In this document: one piece after another, positions 1-10,950 of the stretch
How positions within the stretch are numbered: the first letter of the stretch is position 1
How the letters are laid out: each line of letters starts with the position of its first letter
Made by a program: the position numbers and the translations under genes
DNA from: Mesocentrotus franciscanus
Taxonomy: Eukaryota; Echinodermata; Echinoidea; Camarodonta; Strongylocentrotidae
Length of the DNA: 64,000 bases
Direction of reading: 5' to 3'
NCBI GenBank assembly: GCA_037976565.1
Contig: CP137675.1
Span: 14,101,330 to 14,165,329, forward strand
The notes under the pieces: model-generated
What the model saw: only the letters and a program-made list of their open reading frames with translations
What the model was told of the DNA's origin: nothing
Database searches by the model: none

Positions 1-485
1 TACAGATAATAATTATTCAAAAAATGTTAAATACTTTTCATGCCAGGATTTAAAATATCTGCCATTTTTAGCAATTTGATATATATTTCAGGCCTCGGTG
101 AGAAAAGACCCTATTTGGAAATAAAAATTCTCCTGCATAGGGTAATATTATGATATGTGACCTCTTTATTTATTTAAAGAAGTCATAATTAATCAAGTTC
201 TTGAAGGAATGAAACATATTGGTGACTTTACTATGGAAAGCTAACCTCTCTAGTCTATTTATCTCAAATAGTCAAAATTTATCAAATTTGTGAGAAAATG
301 AAACTGATTGGTGACATATAATGCTCTGATTAGGGATGAATATATCTAGCTAAACTCTGTAAAAGAAAAGTAAAAATATATCAATTACCTGAAGAAATTA
401 AACTTATTGATGACTTATAAGGGTTTGATTGAGAATGAAGTACAGGTAACAAGTCAAAAAGGCAAGAGATGCCAAGGTAGGCAGT
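1..485. other. AT-rich noncoding sequence (probably intron)
   Basis: No exon, repeat or RNA gene could be supported. If the RCC1 gene starts upstream of the window, this is intronic. Confidence 0.4.
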
Positions 486-781
486 CCTGGGGGGTGTTTC
501 ACAAAGACTAAGATCGACTTTAAGTTGGACTTAAGTATAACAGGCCGTTCATGCCACTGTTTGCTCTTACCATTTACTGGCATTTGTCTTTCAAGGGACG
601 TACAAATCGTGGTCTCAAATCTACAGAGTTTACTTTTTTGATAGTTCATTATTGAAGGAAAAAATATTATCTAAAGATTATAATTTAGAGACCAATGGGG
701 ATAGCAACCAATGGCATGAATGGCCCGCCATACTTAAGTCCAACTTAAAGTCGATCTTAGTCTTTGTGAAACACCCCCAGG
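486..781. mobile_element. Family D MITE, copy 1
   Basis: This 296-base element has terminal inverted repeats of about 60 bases, nearly identical (outer part GGGTGTTTCACAAAGAC). A second copy with the same interior lies at 14320-14571. No target duplication is obvious and there is no coding capacity. The superfamily is undetermined. Confidence 0.8.
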
Positions 782-3332
782 TAACGACTGATGTGAGCAT
801 CTAACGGCGGCGGCCTTCCCAAGCTAAAGGCCGACCATCAGGAAGATTTTGGATTGCCCGCTTGCCTTCAAAATGCCCCAAGGCAAGAGAAATCATTTTG
901 TACATAAATGTTCGTTTCTGGTTCGGCAATGAAGATGAAGACTTAAGAAATGCACGCTTTGCCAAAGTAGCAATTTCATTTCCCTTATACTTGCTTTGTG
1001 CTCTGGAGCTGTATGAGTCACTATGCCTTGGAGCTATGCTGAATATTTTGATTTTTTCCTCTATATACCCCCTTAACTTGAAAGTGTTATTTCTGAAAGT
1101 ATTTCATTTTATGTTTCAATTTGGAATTTTCTTTCCTTGTGCTTTGGATTCCGTTAAATCTGTAATTTCACATGGCATAGGGCAGAAGCTGAGTTAGCCT
1201 AATTATGTATGTATGTGTTTTTATGTTGCGTTGTTTTAGCCGTAAATCGCGTAATCTACCCCAAAAGAGACCGCGCTCCATGATATGTGCTTATCGAGGA
1301 TGATCCAACATAAGGAAGGTTAGCGCAGACCTAGCAACATGCCGAAAGTGGTTCGTCTTTGCCCAAATTGCCAATATCATCATTGGGGCTGTCGTAAACT
1401 TTGTAGGAGTGAGGAAATTGAAGATTTGATGTAATGCTGGATCTGTTTTTTCTCGGGCAAGTATAGCAAGGAAGTCAATGAACAGGAATATTTACTGCCC
1501 TTCCTCCTAGGAGGAGGAGGACAATTTAAAGGCTCATGATTTTGGAGTGTGACTGAATTCCTGTATTTTTCAGCCTTCGGTTTTCCATCGGGTTTGTGCC
1601 ATGTGAAGCCTCTGCTTAGAGCCAGAAGGTCTGAACTCATCGCCTTTTTGCCTTGTGTTAATACCCTTCTAGCTCTTGTTGGATAGAAATGCTGTCTTTA
1701 TGGTTAAAGGGTAAAATATAAAAGACTACAGAAGATTAAATAGGGCAGTGTGAAAGTGCTCTACATTTGTTACTATCATGAGGTAGAAAGCTTGATCCTC
1801 TTTAACATTAGCCTAATAGATACCCCGATATAAAGCCAGACTTTGGAAAAGTAAGTCTAATGTGAACATTTCTGTGTCACAGAATTTGATGAGAGGAGGA
1901 AAGACCTATGCAATAATTAACAAGGGAGGTATAAAGTTACCTTGGTACCTTTTGGAGGTCTTCTGTAGTTGCTAAGCAACTACTGGCAAAGACAGCACAA
2001 AAACCGAAATAGAAAAATCCACTTCTGGAGTGTGTTTTTTTTTCAACGCGGGCAGAAATGTCACGATTTTTGCAGTGTAAATGCCCGCTCTCGAAACATC
2101 GCTGAATGATTCTGGTTTTTCATCACATGACTTTCCTCACTTCCGTGCGATCGCATGCAGAGCAGCGACAAGTCGCTCATGTGAACTACTCACCCCAAAA
2201 TCGGAATGAGCAAACATCAACGTTTTTCATAGGTTTTTGCAGTAGTGTAAATGGCTGTCAACAAAAAAAAAATCAATGATTTTTCAAAATGGTGTTTGGG
2301 CTGTGTAAATGGATCTAATGACTAAAGTATGAGATGCTATCCAGAATGCTAGGTGATACTTGATACACATCCTCTTAATGATAAACATCTACGAGATACA
2401 GAAAAGAAAAAAAAAACAGGAGTAATGCATTTATCTTATCTCTGTCCCTGTTTGACATCCAGCTTTGCACTCGGGTAGATCATTTACATGGATGATTAGG
2501 GAGACTATTCCTTATGCCACCCCCCCCCCCATCCCCCCTCTCCAACTGTCTCATCATCTTATGTTTTTCAAGCAGTTCCTTGAAACTCTTGTCTTCCTTT
2601 ATATGTTAAGCAGTTCCCCGGGACATAGTCTGCAGTCTTTGACTTATCTTCAATTTTGGAGCTGATACTTTCCACATTGCGGTTTCACGCTCTCCCGTTT
2701 CGTTCCATCTCTTCACCCTCCTTAAATCTCTTGACTTTAACAGACGTGTATCTCCATGGCAAACGCTCACCCGTCTGATGTGCGCTTGCATCCTCTATTT
2801 GCAAGAAACGATAAAGAAAGAACGGGGGTGAGTGATAGAGGAAGAGACATCCAGTAAGGAAAAATCTCAAAACTTTGAATTCTTTGTTTTGATAAGAAAC
2901 GATGTGAGCGGGGATAAATGGTAATGACTTGCCCATGGCCATAGATTTAGCGTGGAATCCCAGGTAATAGAAGTGGGAATTATCTTGACTGTCAGAAGTC
3001 ACTTGCCTTTTCCTGCAACCTTTGCCAAATGCAAATTGAGTTTACTTTATAAAATCCAATGAATATTTTATAGATATAAGCAGAGGAGGGACAAACACGG
3101 CCACATCTCACGGCAAATAATAGCCACAAAGAGAGAAAAAGAATAAGGATATGGGGTGAACAACAAGATTCTATCATTGTAACCTCCAACATCTTTCTTT
3201 GTAGGTTAGATAGGTCTCTTGTTTGTTGCGCTCATTGTAGCAGAACAAGCTTACATGCAGATTATATTTTAATACAATTTATGCAAGCAGATTAATACAA
3301 CCATGATGCCTGGCTTTTTCACTTTGGTCACA
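782..3332. other. Noncoding sequence, no gene found
   Basis: No supported exon. Open frames here are short and lack coding-like codon use. The piece 2040-2310 has three scattered GTGTAAATG words and may be an old repeat. Confidence 0.35.
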
Positions 3333-3555
3333 GGGTACCGAAGTGTAACGTCATACTGGGCAAGTTGTCAAGGTTGCTGGATCCAACAATTTTGTGCTAA
3401 ACAATGGTGTGGTGATCACACCAGCCCAAAACACTGAATTTGCCCTGCTCCAGTCTGGTGCTTGAATGATTTCATGGTGAAGCTCATGCACAGGCATTGC
3501 TGTTTAGAACCAGTAACCGTGAGGAGCGAATATGATGTTAGCACTTCGGTACCCT
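3333..3555. repeat. 223-base segment with 14-base perfect inverted ends
   Basis: The left end AGGGTACCGAAGTG (3333-3346) is matched exactly in reverse complement at 3542-3555. No second copy is in the window and no clear target duplication is seen. It may be a small DNA transposon. Confidence 0.45.
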
Positions 3556-4138
3556 ATAGTGCTAAATATCTCAGTTGATAGTGTTTTTTTTAAATACAAG
3601 AACTTTTGGAGACAAGCAGTTCATGCCAGTTTAGAAGAAGTTTGGGCGCATCAGTAATGGTCAAGGTGTTTTTCTCTAGCTATGAAGGTCCATTTTTTGA
3701 CATCTTTCTAGCACTGAATTCTCTGACCATCATTTGATTACTTGAAACTTGAATCTTAATTGAAATCAACTCCACGGCAATTCCAGTGTCCTGTTTAATT
3801 GCCGGAAGAAATGCTGTTCAGATTACTTACGTCATGTCATTGTCATTGCACATTTCAGTAAGTGCTGCATATATATAAGGCTATTGAAATTGCCTTCGAT
3901 TGATAATCATTGTTTTCTTCTTTTTTCTCTATAGTTTTTCAATCATGTTTGCTTTATTCTGTCCTTTTGTTTGCATGTGTATGTAAATCAATTGAATTGC
4001 ATGTATTAAGGTATTACATCAGCATAGGATGGATCCTTCTTTCTACTTTCATTGGCAAATTACTGGTCAACACAGAAGCATTGTGGATATACCGGTACAT
4101 GTAAAAAGTATGATTCTAAAGAGAATAGATTCAAGAAT

Positions 4139-4140
<2 letters not shown>
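3556..4140. other. Noncoding sequence, no gene found
   Basis: AT-rich with no supportable feature. Confidence 0.35.
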
Positions 4141-4181
<41 letters not shown>

Positions 4182-4200
4182 GAGAGAGAGGGTGAGAGGG
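4141..4200. repeat. (GA)n microsatellite
   Basis: An almost pure GA dinucleotide tract with a few GG interruptions. Confidence 0.95.
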
Positions 4201-4848
4201 GTGAATAGAGTAAGGTGAGAGAAAGAAAATAAGAACAGAAATACAGCTCTCTGTTACTCCATACACGGCCAGACCTCTGATCGGTAGAATGGCAAATGTC
4301 AATCAAGTTTTTGGTGTCAGCTCAATGATATAATAATGTTTGCTTACCTCAGTGGAAGTTATTTCAGGGTGCATAAGCTCATTAACTTTATCTCTACTCC
4401 ATTCAACACTAACCCTGGATGACAGCCAATATTTTTACAATGGAATATCACCTTTCTCCTTTATCTTTCTCCTCTCATTGTACAGGAAGAAATGTATCTG
4501 TTTTCTTTTCTCTCCAGTTTCTCTCCTTATCTCCTCTTTCTTAATTATATATTTTTTCACTCTTGTCAATTTTTTTTTCTTCAATTTCTTGCAAAGCTTC
4601 CTACCTCTATCCACTGGCAAGCCCGAGCTATTTCGTCCCATACGTTACCGACTACATCTAAGATTTCCGACCGCATCTAAGATTCTAGTATATATGACGA
4701 CTGTATCAAGCAGAGAGACTTACCAGAGTTTTAATTGGACTAAATGAAATGATATCTTTATGGCAATTTATGTTCATGATTCTATGATACTTGGTAACAT
4801 CTTGAACATAGGATTGCCCCTATCCATATGACTCCAATCTCTGTCTCT

Positions 4849-4877
4849 TTCACTCTCTCTCCCACCCCCTCTCTTTC

Positions 4878-4915
<38 letters not shown>
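4849..4915. repeat. (CT)n microsatellite
   Basis: A CT dinucleotide tract directly abutting the pyrimidine-rich minisatellite that follows. Confidence 0.9.
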
Positions 4916-4916
<1 letters not shown>

Positions 4917-4920
4917 GTCC

Positions 4921-6507
4921 CTCCCTCTTTTCACCTCTCCTCTGCCTCTTCTCTCCCTTACTTTATCGTATCTCTCCCTCTTTCTCTGTCTCTTCTTTCC
5001 CATTCTTTATAGTATCTCCCCCTTTTTTTCTGCCTCTTCTCTCCCTTTCTTTATCTCCCCCTTTCTCTGCCTCTTCTCTCCCTTTCTTTATAGTATCTCT
5101 CCCTCCTCTTTCTTTGCCTCTTCTCTCCCTTTCTTTATAGTATATAGCCCTCTTTCTCTGATAGATAGTATATCTCCCTCTTTCTCTGCCTCTTCTCTCC
5201 CTTTCTTTATAGTATCTCTGCCTCTTTCTCTGCCTCTTCTCTCCCTTTCTTTATAGTATCTCTCCCTCTTTCTCTGCCTCTTCTCTCCCATTCTTTATCT
5301 CCCCCTTTCTCTGCCTCTTCTCTTCCTTTCTTTATCGTATCTCTCCCTCTTTCTCTGCCTCTTCTCTCCCTTTCTTTATCGTATCTCTCCCTCTTTCTCT
5401 GCCTCTTCTCTCCCTTTCTTTATAGTATCTCTCCCTCTTTCTCTGCCTCTTCTCTCCCATTCTTTATAGTATCTCTCCCTCTTTCTCTGCCTCTTCTCTC
5501 CCTTTCTTTATAGTATCTCTCCCTCTTTCTCTGCCTCTTCTCTCCCTTTCTTTATAGTATCTCTCCCTCTTTCTCTGCCTCTTCTCTCCCTTTCTTTATA
5601 GTATCTCTCCCTCTTTCTCTGCCTCTTCTCTCCCATTCTTTATCTCCCCCTTTCTCTGCCTCTTCTCTCCCTTTCTTTATCGTATCTCTCCCTCTTTCTC
5701 TGCCTCTTCTCTCCCTTTCTTTATCGTATCTCTCCCTCTTTCTCTGCCTCTTCTCTCCCATTCTTTATCTCCCCCTTTCTCTGCCTCTTCTCTCCCTTTC
5801 TTTATCGTATCTCTCCCTCTTTCTCTGCCTCTTCTCTCCCTTTCTTTATCGTATCTCTCCCTCTTTCTCTGCCTCTTCTCTCCCATTCTTTATAGTATCT
5901 CTCCCTCTTTCTCTGCCTCTTCTCTCCCTTTCTTTATCGTATCTCTCCCTCTTTCTCTGCCTCTTCTCTCCCTTTCTTTATCGTATCTCTCCCTCTTTCT
6001 CTGCCTCTTCTCTCCCTTTCTTTATAGTATCTCTCCCTCTTTCTCTGCCTCTTCTCTCCCATTCTTTATAGTATCTCTCCCTCTTTCTCTGCCTCTTCTC
6101 TCCCTTTCTTTATCTCCCCCTTTCTCTGCCTCTTCTCTCCCTTTCTTTATCGTATCTCTCCCTCTTTCTCTGCCTCTTCTCTCCCTTTCTTTATCGTATC
6201 TCTCCCTCTTTCTCTGCCTCTTCTCTCCCATTCTTTATAGTATCTCCCCCTTTTTTCTGCCTCTTCTCTCCCTTTCTTTATCTCCCCCTTTCTCTGCCTC
6301 TTCTCTCCCTTTCTTTATCGTATCTCTCCCTTTCTCTGCCTCTTCTCTCCCTTTCTTTATCGTATCTCTCCCTCTTTCTCTGCCTCTTCTCTCCCATTCT
6401 TTATAGTATCTCCCCCTTTTTTCTGCCTCTTCTCTCCCTTTCTTTATCTCCCCCTTCCTCTGCCTCTTCTCTCCCTTTCTTTATAGTATCTCTCCCTCTT
6501 TCTCTGA
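4921..6507. repeat. Pyrimidine-rich minisatellite, 44-base unit
   Basis: About 38 tandem copies of a 44-base pyrimidine-rich unit (core CTCTGCCTCTTCTCTCCC, then TTTCTTTAT and AGTATC or CGTATC). A shorter 37-base variant in which TTTATCTCCCCC replaces the GTATCTCTCCCT part recurs. Units of 44+44+37 form a 125-base higher-order repeat, visible at 5552-5886. The strand is almost all pyrimidine. Long open frames across it are artefacts of the repeat. Confidence 0.95.
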
Positions 6508-6937
6508 ATTTCTGTCCTAAACCTTCACCTCCAAGTATAGTGCAGTTTCAAAATCAAAATAGTTTCAATATTTGTATACCGGTAATATCTTATACACTGT
6601 AAATCCTGAGTAAATCAGCGAAAGGGCAACAAAAGATAAATTCTACTGCAATACATATTATTTGAATTTCAATTCCTGTATCTCTCATTTGTTTTCTTTT
6701 GACATTTTTTTCTCCATCATATTCTTCTCATGTAATAAATTTCTGCTTGTTTTTCATCCTAACTTAAATTATCCTGAAAGATTTTGATTCACATTCCATG
6801 AATAATCAAACTTATCATGGATTCATTGTATTCATGCATTTCTTTACATTCAAGTGTTCAGAGACTTTGCTCCCAGTAATTGCTGCTATTTTTAAACAAA
6901 GTCTCCAATTAGATATGGTAGTTCAGCAAAAGTTGAT
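6508..6937. other. Noncoding sequence, no gene found
   Basis: AT-rich with no supportable feature. Confidence 0.35.
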
Positions 6938-7229
6938 GATAATAATAATAGGTCCATTCATATAGCGCAGCTACTATATAAATATATACTATACTGCGCT
7001 TAAAGATACTATGTCCCTTTTGCAGCCAACATCAAGTTCTGTAGAACTTTGCAGGAATTATGAATATGTCATGTATGTCCTATCTGTGAAAGTTAAACGT
7101 TAGCAGTGTCCTAATATTCAAATTATGCAAGGAAACCCGTTTACTTGCTAGACTTCACTGTCAGACACTATTGAGTGACTGACTGGCTTTTTTCTTCTTT
7201 GGTAATAACATATATAAAATGAGCTGTAA

Positions 7230-7316
7230 TAGTCAGGTGGCTTAGTGAAATTATCGTGGTGCTTTTATCCTGCAAGTAACGATAATCGATAAATTTGACG
7301 CTAAGCCACCTGACTA
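7230..7316. mobile_element. 87-base nested MITE with TAA target duplication
   Basis: It has perfect 16-base inverted ends, TAGTCAGGTGGCTTAG. TAA flanks both sides (7227-7229, 7317-7319). The other two family A copies have a single TAA here (22430 and 36991 areas), so they give the empty site. A TWA 3-base duplication is typical of PIF/Harbinger (inference). Confidence 0.9.
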
Positions 7317-7393
7317 TAAAGGGTACATGAGCATTTGTCTACATCAATAACCCACTTCTTGTAATGGCCAAAATTAAACTGATTGAATCTTTG

Positions 7394-7893
7394 NNNNNNN
7401 NNNNNNNNNNNNNNNNNNNNNNNNNNNNNNNNNNNNNNNNNNNNNNNNNNNNNNNNNNNNNNNNNNNNNNNNNNNNNNNNNNNNNNNNNNNNNNNNNNNN
7501 NNNNNNNNNNNNNNNNNNNNNNNNNNNNNNNNNNNNNNNNNNNNNNNNNNNNNNNNNNNNNNNNNNNNNNNNNNNNNNNNNNNNNNNNNNNNNNNNNNNN
7601 NNNNNNNNNNNNNNNNNNNNNNNNNNNNNNNNNNNNNNNNNNNNNNNNNNNNNNNNNNNNNNNNNNNNNNNNNNNNNNNNNNNNNNNNNNNNNNNNNNNN
7701 NNNNNNNNNNNNNNNNNNNNNNNNNNNNNNNNNNNNNNNNNNNNNNNNNNNNNNNNNNNNNNNNNNNNNNNNNNNNNNNNNNNNNNNNNNNNNNNNNNNN
7801 NNNNNNNNNNNNNNNNNNNNNNNNNNNNNNNNNNNNNNNNNNNNNNNNNNNNNNNNNNNNNNNNNNNNNNNNNNNNNNNNNNNNNNNNNNNNN
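7394..7893. other. Assembly gap (500 N), flanked by a 51-base duplicate
   Basis: Exactly 500 Ns. Bases 7343-7393 and 7894-7944 are identical, so the contig ends overlap. Other copies of the element run through this point without extra sequence. Confidence 0.97.
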
Positions 7894-8215
7894 ATCAATA
7901 ACCCACTTCTTGTAATGGCCAAAATTAAACTGATTGAATCTTTGCGCAGCACAAAACGTATGACCATTCGGTACAATGGTCTGAAAATCAGACTATTACT
8001 TACTGACTTGGTAGCACTTAAGTCGATTTGACAACTAATAGTCGTTATTTTCCCATTTAAAGACATTTTCAAGCCCCCTTTTTTTAGAGAGTTTCTAAAT
8101 TAGTATTATCTTTCAAATGCCATTGGAATCTAACCTTTTCATTTTTTTTTGGCCTGCAAATGGGACATAGTACCTTTAATACAAGGTATCATATTATTAT
8201 TCTGGCTGTAGCTAA

Positions 8216-8468
8216 TAGAAGCTGTAATGATAATCGTGATAATCATGATATTTCTCGCTCTATGCTGATGCTGATGACTTGGTGCTAGAGAAAGTATCCT
8301 TTAATTTACACAGTCAATACCTTTAATAGGAGAACCATATAATCAATATCATTTGTTGAGACTTGATCGAGAGCCAGAGTAACATGAACTCGTGCTCTAC
8401 AGAGATTTTATGCCCTTCTTGCTCCCAAGAGTTCAGTGATTCTGTTTCATAGAGATACAGATACAATA
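8216..8468. other. Noncoding sequence, no gene found
   Basis: No supportable feature. Confidence 0.3.
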
Positions 8469-8624
8469 CACCAGGGACCCATTTCACAAAGCCTTTTTTT
8501 CAATTAAAATGACAAAATCAGTGACAAATCTGCTGATAACCAATCAGAAGCAAGGATTTCACTAGCTTATAACAAAAACTGTCATTTGTCACTGATGACA
8601 AGTTTTGTAAAATGGGGCCCAGGT
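8469..8624. mobile_element. Short MITE with ACC-GGG-CCCATTT ends (family E)
   Basis: Inverted ends share ACCNGGGNCCCATTTYACAA, and the interior is partly self-complementary (GTGACAAAT near both ends). It is about 155 bases and single-copy in this window. Confidence 0.65.
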
Positions 8625-9131
8625 CAGTTCCAGGCATTATGGAATGACGTTTCCCAAGAATTTCCAATTTTTGAAAGAAAAAACAGGAGGATAGTTTAGA
8701 CATTTCAATAAAAATCTACAAATTGATAATATTAAAAAGTAACTAATTTGAGGTACCTTTACATCAGTTGAGTTTCCTATCAACCATTCATCAAATTCAT
8801 AAAATATTGAAGTTTACCCTCCAATGTACCTGTTTGTCTGTTCCTCTCCAAGTCCTCAACATGTGGCACACAGACGGGTCTCAAATAAGACCCTATTATG
8901 TCAAGACAATTAAGAGCTAATTGGTCGTCCAACATCGATGTAAACTGCTGGATTCAGTAGCAATCAGATCAAAATTGATATCAATCTTGGTTCGACCCCC
9001 TGCCACTTGCTCCTTTCCTTCATCAATGTTTCTTTTACGGCATCCAATTTCTAATTTGCTTTTTGTCATTGACAATTCTCCATCCATTTGGATTGTTATT
9101 GCATCAATGCGTGAGCTGTATTTGTCTGTTT
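8625..9131. other. Noncoding sequence, no gene found
   Basis: An open frame through 8921-9355 runs into the family B element and has no coding signature. Confidence 0.3.
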
Positions 9132-9567
9132 GGAGCCAGAAGGGCCTTAAAGATAAAGACCAGTTCTGGTCATGCGATCGAATTGTGAAAGAAACGTTGT
9201 GGAATCGATTAGTATTGGTGTGTACTGCAAGGTTCTGGAATCATCAAAATGATAAGAAATTTGGCCCAGTCTTGGTAAAGTTACAAGCACTGTACACAGA
9301 AAGATGTATATGGGACTACGCGACCATGTGCGCAATATCTATTTGGTCCCGATAGATATAATAATTTACCAAATATATCCATTAGTAGGCAGTTTCCCGA
9401 CTTTCCCGGCAAAATTTGTATCATCACGTTTTAGTCAAAACATATTCTTTCACATGATTGGTAATGAGAGCTTCCATTTCATTTTTTTTGAGAGAGGGGC
9501 GTTTCCAAAACTGGTCTTTACCTTTAAATCATATGATTTTACTCAGAGTTAACATCCTTCTGGCTCC
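9132..9567. mobile_element. Family C palindrome split by a family B element
   Basis: The left arm GGAGCCAGAAGGGCCTTAA (9132-9150) pairs with a right arm ending CCTTCTGGCTCC (9556-9567). Removing family B and one TTAA restores a 59-base palindrome, the same length as the copy at 14581/15722. Confidence 0.75.
9151..9523 (+). mobile_element. Family B TTAA element, copy 1
   Basis: It has TTAA on both sides (9147-9150, 9524-9527). The ends are AGATAAAGACCAGTTCTGG and, in reverse complement, AGGTAAAGACCAGTTTTGG. It is 373 bases and lacks about 25 internal bases found in the inverted copy at 19862-20252. Confidence 0.9.
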
Positions 9568-10543
9568 AACCAGACGATAGGCACATATTCTGTTCAATGA
9601 ACGTTTAGACTTGACCTTCGGGTAGCTGTTAAATCTGGATCTTGTATAAGTAATAAAGCCAATATTTAGAGAGCATATTGTAACTTTGGTCTGGGTTTAA
9701 ACACTGCCCAAGTGCATAGATTCCTTCCACTGTTTTATGCAGTGCCAATTTGTGAACCTCTTTGACCCGCACAGATCACTATATGTCCATGAAAACTTGT
9801 CATTATGAAATTAATTTATAATTTACTTTTCTTGCCCTATGGCTTTATAAACTCTCTGAGGATTAGATAACCTACTTTAGATAAATGCCTCACCTAAGGG
9901 CACCATGGCAATGTCTCTGCTTTGAATCTGTGATTTGCTACTTTCCAAGACTTTTGCTAAAAAGTTGCACCTTTTAGTCCTAATAAACCGACACTGTCGG
10001 ATATCTACATAAGCATAACTCTAGGGGTGAATTTTAAAAATTGAATTCTTCACCTGCATAAGACATTAAACAAGAGTATTTCCATGAACGATGGGGATCA
10101 AGTATAGCCATATTGTGATGACATAAAATATTTTTCTTTACCATTAATATCTCTTTTCTTTCCTCTCAAACACTCTCTTTCTCTTTTTTTTAAAGCTCTG
10201 TCTCTTTCTCTCTCTGTTTCTCTTTTTCTTCCACTTTTTCTCCTTTTGTGTCATTATCTGTTCTTTCCTCTTTCTTTCTCATTCTCTCTCTATTTTTGCT
10301 CTCCTTCACTTTTTCTATCTTCCTCCATCTAATTTATCATCTTTCTCAATTTACCTTTTCTTTGGATATCCACATATCAATCTTTTTATTTCCTGCTCAT
10401 CATGAACTCAATTATGCTGATTATGAGACATGATGTTTCAGGCCTTGCCCTTGCACTGCTTTGTTTGCCCCTGTATGTTCTTTACACCCCCTTTCCCCCA
10501 CATAGAATAACCCAAATGTAATTTGCATTCCATCTCTTTACAG
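9568..10543 (+). other. Intron sequence upstream of the first RCC1 exon
   Basis: Noncoding, with a pyrimidine-rich stretch at 10140-10330. The words CCTCACCTAAGGGCACCATG (9888-9907) look like retroposon debris. Confidence 0.4.
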
Positions 10544-10705
10544 CAAATGGAACAGTCTACTCATGGGGAGGAGGGGTAGATGGACAGCTTGGGCATGGAG
10601 AAGATGTGCAATATCTTGCTCAACCCAAGGCCTTGGCCGATGGTGCTCTCCCTGGCAGAGTGGCTCAGGTGGCGTGTGGAGATTCGTACAGTGCAGCACT
10701 GCTTG
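10544..10705 (+). CDS. RCC1 repeat exon (first exon in window)
   Basis: The acceptor is a CTCTTTACAG run ending at 10543 and the donor is GTAATG at 10706. The 162-base exon starts with two bases of a split codon (phase 1) and ends with one base. It encodes NGTVYSWGGGVDGQLGHG, then an EDVQYLAQP segment, and closes with VACGDSYSAALL. The W-G and G-Q-L-G-x-G signature and the C-G-x-x-x-S/T-x-A-L element are the hallmarks of an RCC1 blade. Because phase is 1-1 it could be skipped or duplicated without breaking the frame, as is usual for blade-encoding exons. No earlier RCC1 exon is visible in bases 1-10543. Confidence 0.88.
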
Positions 10706-10905
10706 GTAATGATAATAATCTTCATTGTTTTGACTACCTTTCTTTGTTTGTTGCTTTCCATTTTCTTTTTTAGTCTTCTTGATGATTACACTGCTTTTAT
10801 AGGACAGCAACCATAATTACATTTCTTTCTACTTCAACTACTCCTAACATTACTCGTCACTTTCCATGACTCCTCATTATCATCATCCTCATCACTAATC
10901 ACTGC

Positions 10906-10950
<45 letters not shown>

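Larger units (their letters stand above)
7004..8175 (+). mobile_element. Family A TTAA element, copy 1 (contains gap and nested element)
   Basis: It is flanked by TTAA at 7000-7003 and 8176-8179. The left end AGATACTATGTCCCTTTTGC mirrors the right end (AGGTACTATGTCCCATTTGC in reverse complement). Subtracting the 500 Ns, a 51-base duplicate and a 90-base nested insertion leaves 531 bases, against 532 for the copy at 36770. It has no coding capacity. Confidence 0.9.
6938..8215 (-). mobile_element. Retroposon 3' tail (minus strand), split by a family A element
   Basis: On the minus strand, the two parts 8176-8215 and 6938-7003 join at TTAA. They read as an L2-type tail: two GCGC arms, the motif GCGCTATATGAATGGACC, then an ATT-trinucleotide end. 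The same layout is seen in plus orientation at 26165-26222 and 37455-37513. The family A element occupies 7004-8175. Confidence 0.5.

Noticed and set aside
4828..6231. Open frames of 67-142 codons rich in Ser/Leu or Arg/Glu
   Set aside because: They follow the 44-base minisatellite and CT tract; the translation simply echoes the repeat.
7364..8072. Long open frames spanning the gap
   Set aside because: They are made of Ns; the bases on either side belong to a noncoding family A element.
9147..9335. Frame reading LCTVLVTLPRLGQISYHFDD, similar to one at 60985
   Set aside because: The similarity is shared transposon (family B) DNA. The frame is not kept open across copies to the element ends, and family B is noncoding in length and structure.
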